A stretch of 64,000 nucleotides of DNA from positions 1 through 64,000 of the forward strand of contig JAXMBZ010000014.1 of NCBI GenBank assembly GCA_046349615.1, written 5' to 3'. The translations under genes were made by a program, and so were the position numbers. The notes beneath the pieces are model-generated. The model ran no database searches. It saw nothing but the letters and a program-made list of their open reading frames with translations, and was not told where the DNA came from. The first letter of the stretch is position 1, and every line of letters begins with the position of its first letter. The stretch comes from JADJNY01 sp046349615 (GTDB lineage Bacteria; Planctomycetota; UBA1135; GCA-002686595). This document shows positions 7,716 to 16,802 of the stretch, one piece after another.

Positions 7716-9550
7716 GACTGCGCGCGCGACTCGCGGTGATCGTGCTCGTGACGGCGCTGCCCGTCGTCGCCGGCATCACCTGGGCGCGCGCGCGCTTCGA
7801 GCGTCACACGATCGAGCAGGCGATGCGCGACCTCGTGCTCGGCCGCATGGAAAACGGCGGCCGGGAGATGTGCGAGGCGTATCCCGAGACCTTCCCCGAG
7901 CCGCCGTGGCGCCGCGCCGGACTTGGCCGCGATCGCGACGAGCGGCGCGAACCTTGGGAGCGCTGGATCGGCGGTCCGGGTGAGGGCGAAGGCGGCCCCC
8001 CGCGATCGCGCGCGGCGAACGGCGAGCGCCGCAACGCCGAGCGACCGACGGACAACGCCGGCACCCAGCCGCGCGACACGTCGAATCCGCAGCGCGAGAG
8101 CGCGACGCCGCGCGCGCCGCTCGAACCGGGACAGGGACCGGATCCCGCACAGGGAACTCGCACCGGTGACCGCGGTCCCGAAGGTCGCGGCGGTCCTCCG
8201 CCCGACCGGCTGGGCAATCGCGAGCGCCGCGGGCCGCCGCCGGGCGAGGAGTTCGGCGAAGGCGGTCGCGGTGCACGCGGCTTCGAGCGGCGCGGGCTCG
8301 CCGCCGGACTGCCGCGCGTCGATCTCTGGGCGTACGACGCGCAATTCGTGTCGAAGAACCCGCGCGCGCCCGCGTTCCCGGCCGCACTCAAGGCCGCGCT
8401 CGAAGCAGGCGAGGACCTCGCGAGCGGGCCGTGGCGGACGGAGCTGCGCGGCGAACCGGTCGAGGGGTTCGAGTTCGCCGTGCGCATGCCGTGGGAAGAA
8501 GGTCCGTGCGCGATCATGCTCGCGCAGCGCCCCGACACGGGCCCGCGGAGCGCGGTGATCGACCTCCTCTGGAGCTCGCTCGCGCTCTGCGGGGTGCTGC
8601 TCGGCGCGGTGCTCTTCGCCGCGGGGCCGATCGTCGAGCGCGTCCGCGTGCTGACGGCACAGGTGCGCGACTCCGCGGCGGGTGGATACACGACGCAGGT
8701 CGAGGCGCGCGGCCGCGACGAGATCAGCGAGCTCGCGCAGGCGTTCAACTCGGCGGGGAGCGAGGTGCGCGCGAACCTCGAGGCGATCGCGACGCGCGAG
8801 CGCACGCTGCGCACGTTCGTCGAGAACACGTCGCACGACGTCATGCTCCCGCTGACGGTGCTCCAGGGTCACCTGACGAACCTGCGCCGGCGCGTCGAAG
8901 CCGGACAACTGCCCGACAGGGAGCTCGTGCGCGACGCGCTCGAGGAATCGCACTACCTGTCGTCGCTGCTCCAGAACCTCTCCATCGCGGCCAAGCTCGA
9001 AGGCGGCGAACCGCTGATGGCGCGCCACCCCGTCGACCTCAACGCGCTCGTCGAACGCGCGGTCTCGCGGCAGCGTCCGATCGCGAAGCAGAAGAACGTG
9101 CAGGTGGAGTTCGCGGTGCCCGAGGACGTGATCCACGTCGTCGGGGACATCACGTTCGTCGAGCAGATGCTCTCGAACGTGATCCACAACGCGGTGCGCT
9201 ACAACCGCGAGGGCGGGCACGTCGCCGTCCTCCTCGAGGAACGCGGCGCGGCGCACGACGAGTTCGCGCTGCGCGTCCTCGACGACGGGCCCGGCATCCC
9301 GAGCGAGCTCCGCGAGAAGGTCGTCGAACGCTCGTTCCGCACGGACGACGCGCGCACCCGTGCGCCGGACGGACTCGGGCTCGGGCTCTCGATCGCGCAC
9401 GACGTCGCGCGGCGCCACGGGTTCGCGATGGCGATGAAGGAGTCGCCCGCGGGCGGACTCGAGGTCGAGTTCACCGGGCCGCGCGCGCGACTCCCGCTCG
9501 AGGGCGGCGGTGCTGCGAAGGCGCTCGGCGCGGGCGACGCGGCGAGTTGA
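7712..9550 (+). CDS. Membrane sensor histidine kinase with Arg/Pro/Gly-rich extracytoplasmic region
   Basis: 612 residues from the GTG at 7712, overlapping the regulator's stop; the frame upstream of it is arginine-rich shadow. TM1 lies at about residues 5-25. An extracytoplasmic region follows, with a low-complexity stretch at about 80-200 rich in Arg, Pro, Gly and Glu ('RRGPPPGEEFGEGGRGARGF'). TM2 is near 290-310, then HAMP, a HisKA domain with H375 in 'NTSHDVMLPLTVL', an N-box ('MLSNVIHNAVRYN'), 'DDGPGIP' and 'GLGLGLSIA'. The H-box residue after His is Asp rather than the common Glu. It should autophosphorylate and pass phosphate to the upstream regulator. The signal is unknown; the odd sensor loop resembles the divergent lipoprotein in composition. 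Confidence 0.93.
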   Translation: MRLRARLAVIVLVTALPVVAGITWARARFERHTIEQAMRDLVLGRMENGGREMCEAYPETFPEPPWRRAGLGRDRDERREPWERWIGGPGEGEGGPPRSRAANGERRNAERPTDNAGTQPRDTSNPQRESATPRAPLEPGQGPDPAQGTRTGDRGPEGRGGPPPDRLGNRERRGPPPGEEFGEGGRGARGFERRGLAAGLPRVDLWAYDAQFVSKNPRAPAFPAALKAALEAGEDLASGPWRTELRGEPVEGFEFAVRMPWEEGPCAIMLAQRPDTGPRSAVIDLLWSSLALCGVLLGAVLFAAGPIVERVRVLTAQVRDSAAGGYTTQVEARGRDEISELAQAFNSAGSEVRANLEAIATRERTLRTFVENTSHDVMLPLTVLQGHLTNLRRRVEAGQLPDRELVRDALEESHYLSSLLQNLSIAAKLEGGEPLMARHPVDLNALVERAVSRQRPIAKQKNVQVEFAVPEDVIHVVGDITFVEQMLSNVIHNAVRYNREGGHVAVLLEERGAAHDEFALRVLDDGPGIPSELREKVVERSFRTDDARTRAPDGLGLGLSIAHDVARRHGFAMAMKESPAGGLEVEFTGPRARLPLEGGGAAKALGAGDAAS

Positions 9551-9559
9551 GCGCGCGCG

Positions 9560-10012
9560 TCAGGCGCCGGGCCCGCGGCGCAGGAGCTCTTCGCGCGGAC
9601 TGCGGATGCGCGGCCAGAGGTTGACGAAGAAGACGATCACGGCGAGGACCTCGAGGCACGCCGCGGCGAAGATCGCGATGCCGAGCGTGCGCGAACTCAC
9701 GTAGGCGGAGACGAACTCGCCCGTCGCGCGCGCGCTCACGCCGATCGTCAACAGCCACCACGCGAGCACGGCGCGCTCGGGTTTGTGGCGCGTGTCGGAC
9801 TCGGCGGGCTTGGGGAACATCCACTGCGCGACGCCCATGATCAGCATCAGCAGGAAGCCGATCAGGAGGAGGTGTGTGTGCGCGACGATGTAGGGCTGGC
9901 GGAGCGTGCCCCAGCCCGCGTACTCGGCGGCGCCGATGTGGAGGCCGACGAGCATGCCGAAGACGAGGAAGACGATGGAGGTCTTGAGGTAGCGGCGGGT
10001 GATCGCGGGCAC
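9560..10012 (-). CDS. Small four-helix membrane protein related to heme-copper oxidase subunit I
   Basis: 150 residues with four predicted membrane helices. The second contains 'VAHTHLLLIGFLLMLIMGV', a His-x-His-in-helix pattern like the heme-ligand helices of cbb3-type subunit I (CcoN) and NnrS-like proteins. It is far too short to be an oxidase, and no copper-site helix is present. It lies downstream of a hemerythrin and a CBS protein on the same strand (207-bp gap to the hemerythrin), which suggests a role in oxygen, NO or redox handling. It converges with the histidine kinase with only 9 bp between the stops. Confidence 0.75.
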   Translation of the reverse strand: MPAITRRYLKTSIVFLVFGMLVGLHIGAAEYAGWGTLRQPYIVAHTHLLLIGFLLMLIMGVAQWMFPKPAESDTRHKPERAVLAWWLLTIGVSARATGEFVSAYVSSRTLGIAIFAAACLEVLAVIVFFVNLWPRIRSPREELLRRGPGA

Positions 10013-10219
10013 GCGGGGAGGATCGGGGAGAGGGTGGGCGCGTGCAAGGGGGACGGTCGGGAGCGCGCACGGCGGCCGAAGAGGCGCGGAGACTGCGCGC
10101 CGAGGCGCACAGGTGGGTGCTTCGCATCCGAGCCTCCGGGCTCGATCAGGCCGGAGGAACCAGCTCGATCGAGCGCGGAGTTCGACTGGGAGGAGGGAGC
10201 TGCGGGCCCGAAGGGGAAG

Positions 10220-10822
10220 TCAGGCGTGCGGGGCGGGCGTCGGCTTGGGCCAGTGGCGGGCTTCGTTCTCGAGGTGTTCGATCACGTCTTCCCAGTGCGC
10301 GTCGGCCTGGGTTTCCTCGGCGGTCGGGGCGCGGTAGAGCTCGCGCGTGCTCGCGCCCAGACGGTCGGCCATCGGGTAGAGCACGTGGTCTTCCTTGTCG
10401 ATGTGCGCGCCGAGGAGGGTGCAGTAGGCCTCCGCGCGCGCGATGAACTCGCTGCGCACGTTCGCATCGAGCTGCAGGTGACGCGCGCTCGCGAGGAGGT
10501 GGCGGAGGTGATCGCGCCCGAGGTCGTGCTCGGCGAGCATCACCGCGATCGGACCGGTGTCCACGGGTAGTCCGTGTCGCTGCATCCACGGAAAGAGCTC
10601 ACGCTCCTCGCGTCGATGGTGTTCGTGGTCGGCGTACTCGCGCAGGAAGTCGAGCAACGCGCCCACCGCGTCCGGGTGGACGTCGGCGGTCGTCCGCAGG
10701 TGCTCGGCGAGGCGCGTGAGGCACACGAGCCCGCGCTCGATGCGTCTGTGCTCCGCCTGGAGCACGTCGGTCAGCCGAAGATGCGCGCTCGAGTGCTCGC
10801 GCTCGTGGACATGGATCGTCAT
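10220..10822 (-). CDS. Hemerythrin HHE-domain protein
   Basis: 200 residues with a four-helix hemerythrin-like domain. The expected ligand pattern is visible: 'EHRRIERGL', 'DHEHHRREERELFPWM', 'AEHDLGRDHL' and 'HIDKEDHVLYPMAD'. These supply His, His/Glu, His and His/Asp ligands for a di-iron site. The N-terminus is His-rich. Such proteins bind O2 or NO, or sense or store oxygen or iron. It starts 7 bp after the stop of the CBS-domain gene (11270-10830), so the two form an operon. No output domain is fused to it. Confidence 0.92.
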   Translation of the reverse strand: MTIHVHEREHSSAHLRLTDVLQAEHRRIERGLVCLTRLAEHLRTTADVHPDAVGALLDFLREYADHEHHRREERELFPWMQRHGLPVDTGPIAVMLAEHDLGRDHLRHLLASARHLQLDANVRSEFIARAEAYCTLLGAHIDKEDHVLYPMADRLGASTRELYRAPTAEETQADAHWEDVIEHLENEARHWPKPTPAPHA

Positions 10823-10829
10823 GTCGTGC

Positions 10830-11270
10830 TCAGTCCCTTCCGTCGACGGGGACCGCCTCGCCCGGCACGTCCGCGTCGACGGCGAACGCCGCGAGCGCGC
10901 GCAGCGCGTCGGTGGTCGTGAAGAGCCCGAGGAGCTTGTCCCCGTGGGAAACGACCGCGGTCCCGATCCGGCGGTTCGCCATCTCGGTCGCGACGCGGTC
11001 GACGGGCTCGTCGGGCTCGACCGAGTAGAGTTCGTGGACCATCGCTTCCTCGACGAGGACGCGCGCCGGGTCGACGTCCTGGAGCGTCTCGAGCAGGTGC
11101 ACGTCGCGTTGGCTGAGGATCCCGACCAGGCGTCCCTTGCGGACGACGGGCAGGTGCCGAATCGAATGCAGGCGCATGAGTCGCGCCGCTTCCATCAACG
11201 GCTGTTCGGGGGCGATGACGACGAGCACGGTCGACATGAAGCGCTCGATCGGTGCAGCGTGAGCAGGCAT
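10830..11270 (-). CDS. CBS-domain pair protein
   Basis: 146 residues consisting of two CBS motifs ('LMRLHSIRHLPVVRKGRLVG' and 'ANRRIGTAVVSHGDKLLGLF') and no other domain. The ATG at 11270 is fixed by a strong Shine-Dalgarno five bases upstream; the in-frame start at 11300 lacks one. Stand-alone CBS pairs bind adenine nucleotides and often belong to stress or dormancy regulons with universal stress and hemerythrin proteins, as they do in this neighbourhood. First gene of the operon with the hemerythrin. Confidence 0.92.
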   Translation of the reverse strand: MPAHAAPIERFMSTVLVVIAPEQPLMEAARLMRLHSIRHLPVVRKGRLVGILSQRDVHLLETLQDVDPARVLVEEAMVHELYSVEPDEPVDRVATEMANRRIGTAVVSHGDKLLGLFTTTDALRALAAFAVDADVPGEAVPVDGRD

Positions 11271-11275
11271 GACGC

Positions 11276-11282
11276 ACCTCCT
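11276..11282 (-). promoter_or_regulatory. Ribosome binding site that fixes the CBS gene start
   Basis: AGGAGGT on the minus strand, five bases before the ATG at 11270. Confidence 0.8.
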
Positions 11283-11422
11283 GGTCCCTTCTACGACCAT
11301 CCGGGGCTTTGGAAACGTACGTCGAGGTGAGCACCGCTCCGCATCCGACGGCGCAGCGCTCGAGCAGGGCCTCGGAAGACGGTCGGAGCATCCCCGGGCG
11401 TCGCTCCCTAGACTGGCCTCGC

Positions 11423-13774
11423 ATGAACCGGCTCCGCTCCACGATCGTCCTCGCGCTCGCGCTCCTCGGCGCGTGCGGATCCCCGAAGCAGGCGCCGGCC
11501 CCCCCGCCCGAGCGCCACACGTTCGCGATCGGCGCGAGCGACTTCCTCCTCGATGGAAAGCCGTTCGTCATCCGCTCCGGCGAGATGCACGCCGCGCGCA
11601 TCCCGCCCGAGTTCTGGCGCCATCGGCTGCGCATGGTGCGCGCGATGGGCTGCAACACGGTCTGCGCGTACCTCTTCTGGAACCAGCACGAGCCGCGCCC
11701 CGGCGAGTTCGTCTTCCGCGGAGCGGCCGACGTCGCGGAGTACTGCAGGATCGCGCAGGAAGAGGGGCTCTTCGTGATCCTCCGTCCCGGCCCGTACGCC
11801 TGCGCGGAGTGGGAGTTCGGCGGCTTCCCGTGGTGGCTCCTGAAGGAAGACGGGATCCAACTCCGCACGCGCGACCCGCGCTACATGGAGCCCGTGAAGC
11901 GCTATCTCGCGCGCGTCGGGAAGGAGCTCGCGCCGCTGCAAGTCACGCACGGCGGTCCGATCCTGATGGTGCAGGTCGAGAACGAGTACGGGAGCTACGG
12001 GAAGGACAAGGAGTACATCGGCGCCGTACGCGACGCGCTCGTCGCCGCGGGCTTCGACGTGCCGCTGTTCACGTGCGACGGGCCGTCGCAACTCCCGAAC
12101 GACGTGCGCGACGACGTGTTCTCCGTCGTCAACTTCGGCGGCGACCCGAAGGGCTCGTTCGAAGCGCTGCGCAAGGTCCGGCCGAACGGGCCGCTCCTGT
12201 GCGGCGAGTACTACCCCGGCTGGTTCGACTCGTGGGGCAAGGCGCACCACGTCGGCCAACTCGACGGGATCCTCGCGGACCTCGGCTCGATGCTGGAGAA
12301 CCGCCAGTCGTTCTCGATCTACATGGCGCACGGCGGGACGAGCTTCGGCTTCACCGCGGGCGCGAACTCGCCGCCGTTCTCGCCGCAGTCGACGAGCTAC
12401 GACTACGACGCGCCGATCGACGAGGCCGGGCGCGCCACGCCGAAGTTCCACGCGCTCCGCGCGCTGTTCGAGAAGCACTTGAACCCGGGCGAGACGCTGC
12501 CCGCGGTGCCCGCGCCGAACCCGATCGTCGCGATCCCCTCGTTCCGTCTGACCGAGGCCTCCGCGCTGCTCCCGCTGGCAGTTCCCGTCGTGAAGTCGGC
12601 CGCGCCGCGCACGTTCGAGGAGCTCGACGTTCCGCACGGCTGCGTGCTCTACCGCGCGACGCTGCCCGCGGGCGGCCCCGGATCGCTGCGCATCGTCGAG
12701 CCGCACGACCTCGCGTGGATCCGCGTCGACGGGAAGCTCGTCGACGCGCTCGATCGGCGCACGGGCAGGAACTCGATCAAGCTCGGGGCACGTCCGAACG
12801 ACTCGGTGCTCGAGGTCTTCGTCGAGGCGATGGGCCGCGTGAACTACGGCCCGCACCTGCACGATCGAAAGGGCATCACCGAGAAGGTCGAGCTCGTCGA
12901 CGAGCGCGGCACGCGCGAGCTCTCCGGTTGGGAGCAGGTCGCCCACCCCTTCGACGCCGAGTACCTCGCGCGGCTCGCGTTCACGCGCGCGGACGCGCCG
13001 ATCGGCGCGCCGGCCGTGTACCGCGGCTCGTTCGCGCTCGAGCGCGTCGGCGACACGTTCCTCGACGTGCGCGGGTGGAGCCATGGCGCGGTGTGGATCA
13101 ACGGCCACGCCCTCGGCCGCTACTGGAAGATCGGTCCGCAGCAGACGCTCTACGTGCCCGGATGCTGGCTGAAGAAGGGCGCGAACAGCGTGCTCGTCCT
13201 CGACGTCGACGGCGCGACGACGACGCTCGCGCTCGCGGGGCTCGACTACCCGATCCTCGACCAGCCCACGGAGGACACCGGCGCCGCGAAGAAGCTGCGC
13301 AAGCCGGGCCAAGAGCTCGCGCTCGCGGAACGCACGCCGGTCGCGCAGGACACGTTCGCCGACGGTGCGAAGGATCAGAAGGCGGTGTTCCCCGCGGTGA
13401 AGGCGCGCTACATCGCGCTCGTCGCGAAGAACTCGCAGCGCGACGATCCGTTCACGACGCTCGCCGAGCTCTTCCTCGTCGGTGCCGGCGGAGTCGAGCT
13501 CCCGCGCACGAATTGGAGCGTGCTCTGGGCGGACAGCGAGGAGGTCGATTCGGAGAACGGCTCCGCGACGAACGTCGTCGACGGCGATCCGCAGACGTTT
13601 TGGCACACGCAGTGGTCGAACGCGAAGCCGGCGCATCCGCACTCGATCGTGATCGACCTCGGCCAGGAGGAGATCCTCACCGGGCTCCGCTGCATTCCAC
13701 GCCAGAACAGCGCCAACGGCCGCATCCGCCAGTGGGCCCTCTACGCGTCGAAGGACCCGTTCCCCGGCCTCTGA
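11423..13774 (+). CDS. Lipoprotein GH35 beta-galactosidase
   Basis: 783 residues from the ATG at 11423, which opens with a lipoprotein signal (MNRLRSTIVLALALLGAC). An upstream TTG start at 11309 would put 38 polar residues before it. The GH35 barrel has acid/base E188 in 'QVENEYGSYG' and nucleophile E262 in 'LLCGEYYPGWF'. Beta-sandwich domains follow ('SHGAVWINGHALGRYWKIG'). The C-terminus is a discoidin (F5/8 type C) domain that stops early, at 'QWALYASKDPFPGL'. It should release terminal beta-galactose from oligosaccharides at the cell envelope. First gene of the operon with GH36 and AraFGH. Confidence 0.94.
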   Translation: MNRLRSTIVLALALLGACGSPKQAPAPPPERHTFAIGASDFLLDGKPFVIRSGEMHAARIPPEFWRHRLRMVRAMGCNTVCAYLFWNQHEPRPGEFVFRGAADVAEYCRIAQEEGLFVILRPGPYACAEWEFGGFPWWLLKEDGIQLRTRDPRYMEPVKRYLARVGKELAPLQVTHGGPILMVQVENEYGSYGKDKEYIGAVRDALVAAGFDVPLFTCDGPSQLPNDVRDDVFSVVNFGGDPKGSFEALRKVRPNGPLLCGEYYPGWFDSWGKAHHVGQLDGILADLGSMLENRQSFSIYMAHGGTSFGFTAGANSPPFSPQSTSYDYDAPIDEAGRATPKFHALRALFEKHLNPGETLPAVPAPNPIVAIPSFRLTEASALLPLAVPVVKSAAPRTFEELDVPHGCVLYRATLPAGGPGSLRIVEPHDLAWIRVDGKLVDALDRRTGRNSIKLGARPNDSVLEVFVEAMGRVNYGPHLHDRKGITEKVELVDERGTRELSGWEQVAHPFDAEYLARLAFTRADAPIGAPAVYRGSFALERVGDTFLDVRGWSHGAVWINGHALGRYWKIGPQQTLYVPGCWLKKGANSVLVLDVDGATTTLALAGLDYPILDQPTEDTGAAKKLRKPGQELALAERTPVAQDTFADGAKDQKAVFPAVKARYIALVAKNSQRDDPFTTLAELFLVGAGGVELPRTNWSVLWADSEEVDSENGSATNVVDGDPQTFWHTQWSNAKPAHPHSIVIDLGQEEILTGLRCIPRQNSANGRIRQWALYASKDPFPGL

Positions 13775-13928
13775 ACCCGCGCTCCCCCATCGGCGCGCGC
13801 ACGAGGCTCCGCGCACCGTTCCCGAGTTCCCCGGAAGCCCGCCGCCGTTCGGTCGTCGAGCGGCACGCCGCTCGCGCGGACCGGGGCCCATCTCCCGCTG
13901 TCGCGTTCGCCGGCCTCCGAGGTCCCGC

Positions 13929-15770
13929 ATGCTCCCGCTCCTCTTCGCCGCGTTCCTCCAGTCCCCGCCCCCCGCCGATCCCGCCGGGGCGCTCCTGACC
14001 TCGCTCAAGACGAGCGCGAGCCGCATCGTCTTCACGGACCCCGCTTCGCCCGCGACGAAGAAGGTCCACCTCGTGCGCCAGTGGCAGGGCGCGCACGCGA
14101 CGTTCCGCGTGAACAACGCCGGCGACGAAGCGGTCAAGGTGCGCGAGATCGTGCTCTTCGAGCTCGACCACGCGCTCCCGGCCGACACGCGTGTGCACGG
14201 CGAGGGCTTCCAGATGCTCTCGCAGACGAGCGGCACGCTCGGAGCGCTCACGGACCTCGAGGAGTACACCGATCGCGGTCACTACCGCCTGCCGGAGCCG
14301 GACGGGTTCCGCAGCGTGTACGGCGCGCTCTTCCTCGCGCCGCCGAGCGGGCGCGAGCTCCTGTTCGGCTTCGCGTCGTGCGAGCGCTTCGTCGGCCGGT
14401 TCGACCTCGCGCCGACTCGCCTGCGCGCCGTCGTCGACGCGGAGGATCGCGCGATCGAGCCGGGCACGAGCTGGACGCTCGAGGAACTCTGGTTCGACGC
14501 GGGCGTCGAGCGCGACGCGCTCTACGCGGACCTCGCGAAGGCGATCTCGTCGCACCATCCGCGCCGCGAGTGCGGCCCGCCGCCGACGGGGTGGTGCTCG
14601 TGGGAGCCCTTCGGTCCGAAGGTCACGGCGCGCGACGTCGTCGAGAACGCGGCGAAGATCCAGAAGAGCGTGCCCGCGCTGCGCTACGTGCAGATCGACG
14701 ACGGCTACCAGCCGTGGATGGGCGACTGGCTCGAGGCCGGGCCCGCGTTCGGCGGCGACGTGAAGACCGTGCTCGCGGACGTGAAGCGCACGGGGCTCGA
14801 GCCCGCGCTCTGGCTCGCGCCGTTCGTCGCATCGCCGGAGTCGAAGCTCTTCCGCGAGCACCCCGATTGGTTCGTGAAGGGTGACGACGGGAAGCCGCTG
14901 CGCTCGGACGCCGTCGGCTTCGGCGGATGGCGGCTCGGGCCCTGGTACGCGCTCGACGGCACGCATCCGGAGGTGCAGAAACACCTGGAAACGCTGTTCC
15001 GAACGCTGCGCGAGGACTGGGGCGCTTCGTACTTCAAGCTCGACGCGCTCTACTGGGGTGCCTTGCGCGGGGCGCGGTTCCACGACTCCAGCGCGACGCG
15101 CGTCGAAGCGTATCGGCGCGGCCTGGAAGCGATTCGGCGCGGCGCGGGCGACGCCTTCCTGCTCGGGTGCAACCATCCGATGTGGCCGTCGCTCGGACTG
15201 CTCGACGGCGCGCGGACCTCGATGGACGTCTCGCGCTCCTTCGCGTCGTTCGCGAGCACCGCGCGCGAGAACCTGCTGCGCCGTTGGATGAACGGGAAGC
15301 TCTGGTGGAACGACCCGGACTGCGCGCTCCTCGGCGCCGGTCCCACCGAGGACGAGCGCGGCTTCCACGCCGCGGCGCTGCTCGCGAACGGCGGGCTCGT
15401 GCTCTCCGGCGACGACCTGCGCACGCTCCCCGCGCTGCAGCTCGCGATGCTCCAGCGCCTCGCCTCCGTGCCCGCGAACGCGCAGCGCACGTGGGACGAT
15501 CGGATGGAGCACGTGCGGGTGACCTGGGAAGGCGTCGAACTCCACGCGCTGTTGAACTGGGGCGACACGCCGCTCTCGATCCCGCTCAACTTCGACAAGT
15601 CGGTGCAGCTCTCCGACGCGTGGACCGCGAAGGATCTCGGCCCGGCGCGCGGGCGCTACACTACGCCGCCCCTCGCGCCCCACTCGGGCCGCGTGATCGA
15701 GGTCCGACCGGCTCCGTCGCCGTCGAAGCCCGATCGCGGCGCCGAAGCGCGGCCGACGCCTCAACGATGA
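13929..15770 (+). CDS. GH36 alpha-galactosidase
   Basis: 613 residues with a short leader (MLPLLFAAFLQSPPP) that may be a signal peptide. Motifs of compact GH36 enzymes are present: 'GWCSWEPFG', 'YVQIDDGYQPW', nucleophile D372 in 'YFKLDALYW' and acid/base D433 in 'GARTSMDVSRS'. The 61-residue spacing between the two is about that of the Thermotoga-type enzyme (from memory). It should hydrolyse terminal alpha-1,6-galactosides. It lies 154 bp after GH35, and its stop overlaps the araF start (ATGA), so transport and hydrolysis are coupled. Whether it acts in the cytoplasm or periplasm depends on the leader. Confidence 0.92.
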   Translation: MLPLLFAAFLQSPPPADPAGALLTSLKTSASRIVFTDPASPATKKVHLVRQWQGAHATFRVNNAGDEAVKVREIVLFELDHALPADTRVHGEGFQMLSQTSGTLGALTDLEEYTDRGHYRLPEPDGFRSVYGALFLAPPSGRELLFGFASCERFVGRFDLAPTRLRAVVDAEDRAIEPGTSWTLEELWFDAGVERDALYADLAKAISSHHPRRECGPPPTGWCSWEPFGPKVTARDVVENAAKIQKSVPALRYVQIDDGYQPWMGDWLEAGPAFGGDVKTVLADVKRTGLEPALWLAPFVASPESKLFREHPDWFVKGDDGKPLRSDAVGFGGWRLGPWYALDGTHPEVQKHLETLFRTLREDWGASYFKLDALYWGALRGARFHDSSATRVEAYRRGLEAIRRGAGDAFLLGCNHPMWPSLGLLDGARTSMDVSRSFASFASTARENLLRRWMNGKLWWNDPDCALLGAGPTEDERGFHAAALLANGGLVLSGDDLRTLPALQLAMLQRLASVPANAQRTWDDRMEHVRVTWEGVELHALLNWGDTPLSIPLNFDKSVQLSDAWTAKDLGPARGRYTTPPLAPHSGRVIEVRPAPSPSKPDRGAEARPTPQR

Positions 15771-16762
15771 ACGCACTCCGCTTCGCCGCCCTCGCCTTCG
15801 TTTCGCTGGTCTCGTTCGCGTGCGGCGGCGGCGGAGCGAGCGGCGCCGCGCCGATGAAGCTCGGTTTCCTCGTGAAACAGCCCGAGGAGCCGTGGTTTCA
15901 GCTCGAGTGGTCGTTCGCGGAGAAGGCGCAGGCGGAGCTCGGCTTCGAACTCGTCAAGCTCGGCGTGCCCGACGGCGAGAAGACGCTCGCCGCGATCGAC
16001 AACCTCGCCGCGCAGGGCGCCGCGGGCTTCGTGATCTGCACGCCGGACGTGCGCCTCGGACCGGCGATCGCCGCGAAGGCGCGCGGACACGCGCTGAAGC
16101 TGATCGCCGTCGACGACCGCCTCCTCGGCGCGGACGGCCGGCCGATGGCGGACGTGCACTACCTCGGGATTTCCGCGCGCGCGATCGGCGAGGAGGTCGG
16201 GCGCGCGCTCGCCGCCGAGGCCGAACGTCGCGGATGGAAGAAGGACGAGCTCGGCGTCTGCGTCGTCACGTACGACGAGCTCGACACGGCGCGCGAACGC
16301 ACCGACGGAGCGCGGGCGACGCTCCGCACGGCAGGCATCCCGGACGCGCGCGTGTTCACCGCGCCCGAGAAAGCGCCCGAGATCCCCGCCGCGCTCGACG
16401 CGACGAACGCGCTGCTCGTCCAGCACGGCGACGTGAAGCACTGGCTCGTGTGCGGGATGAACGACAACAGCGTGCTCGGCGCCGTGCGCGCGCTCGAAGG
16501 CCGCGGCTTCGACGCCGACCACGTCGTCGCGATCGGGATCAACGGAACGGACTGCATCGAGGAGCTGCGCAAGACGAAGCCGACCGGCTTCTACGGCTCG
16601 ATGCTCCTCTCGGCGCGCGAGCACGGACAGAAGACGATCTCGATGCTCCACGCGTGGTGCAAGGACGGCGTCGAGCCGCCGCTCGACACGCGCACGACGG
16701 GGATCCTGATCACGCGCGCCAACTTCGAGCAGGTCCTGAAGGAGCAGGGCGTCACGCGCTGA
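15767..16762 (+). CDS. araF: L-arabinose ABC transporter substrate-binding lipoprotein
   Basis: 331 residues with a lipoprotein signal ending 'LVSFAC', so it is membrane-anchored rather than free. The mature sequence follows AraF closely: 'LGFLVKQPEEPWFQLEWSF', 'VPDGEKTLAAIDNLAAQGA', 'GFVICTPDVRLGPAI', 'GMNDNSVLGAVRALEG' and 'IGINGTDCIEEL'. It should deliver L-arabinose, and probably D-galactose as AraF family members can, to AraGH. The start overlaps the alpha-galactosidase stop by four bases. Confidence 0.93.
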   Translation: MNALRFAALAFVSLVSFACGGGGASGAAPMKLGFLVKQPEEPWFQLEWSFAEKAQAELGFELVKLGVPDGEKTLAAIDNLAAQGAAGFVICTPDVRLGPAIAAKARGHALKLIAVDDRLLGADGRPMADVHYLGISARAIGEEVGRALAAEAERRGWKKDELGVCVVTYDELDTARERTDGARATLRTAGIPDARVFTAPEKAPEIPAALDATNALLVQHGDVKHWLVCGMNDNSVLGAVRALEGRGFDADHVVAIGINGTDCIEELRKTKPTGFYGSMLLSAREHGQKTISMLHAWCKDGVEPPLDTRTTGILITRANFEQVLKEQGVTR

Positions 16763-16802
16763 CGCCGAGGCGCGCTCGTCGGTAGAGTACGCGGCGCGCT
16801 CC

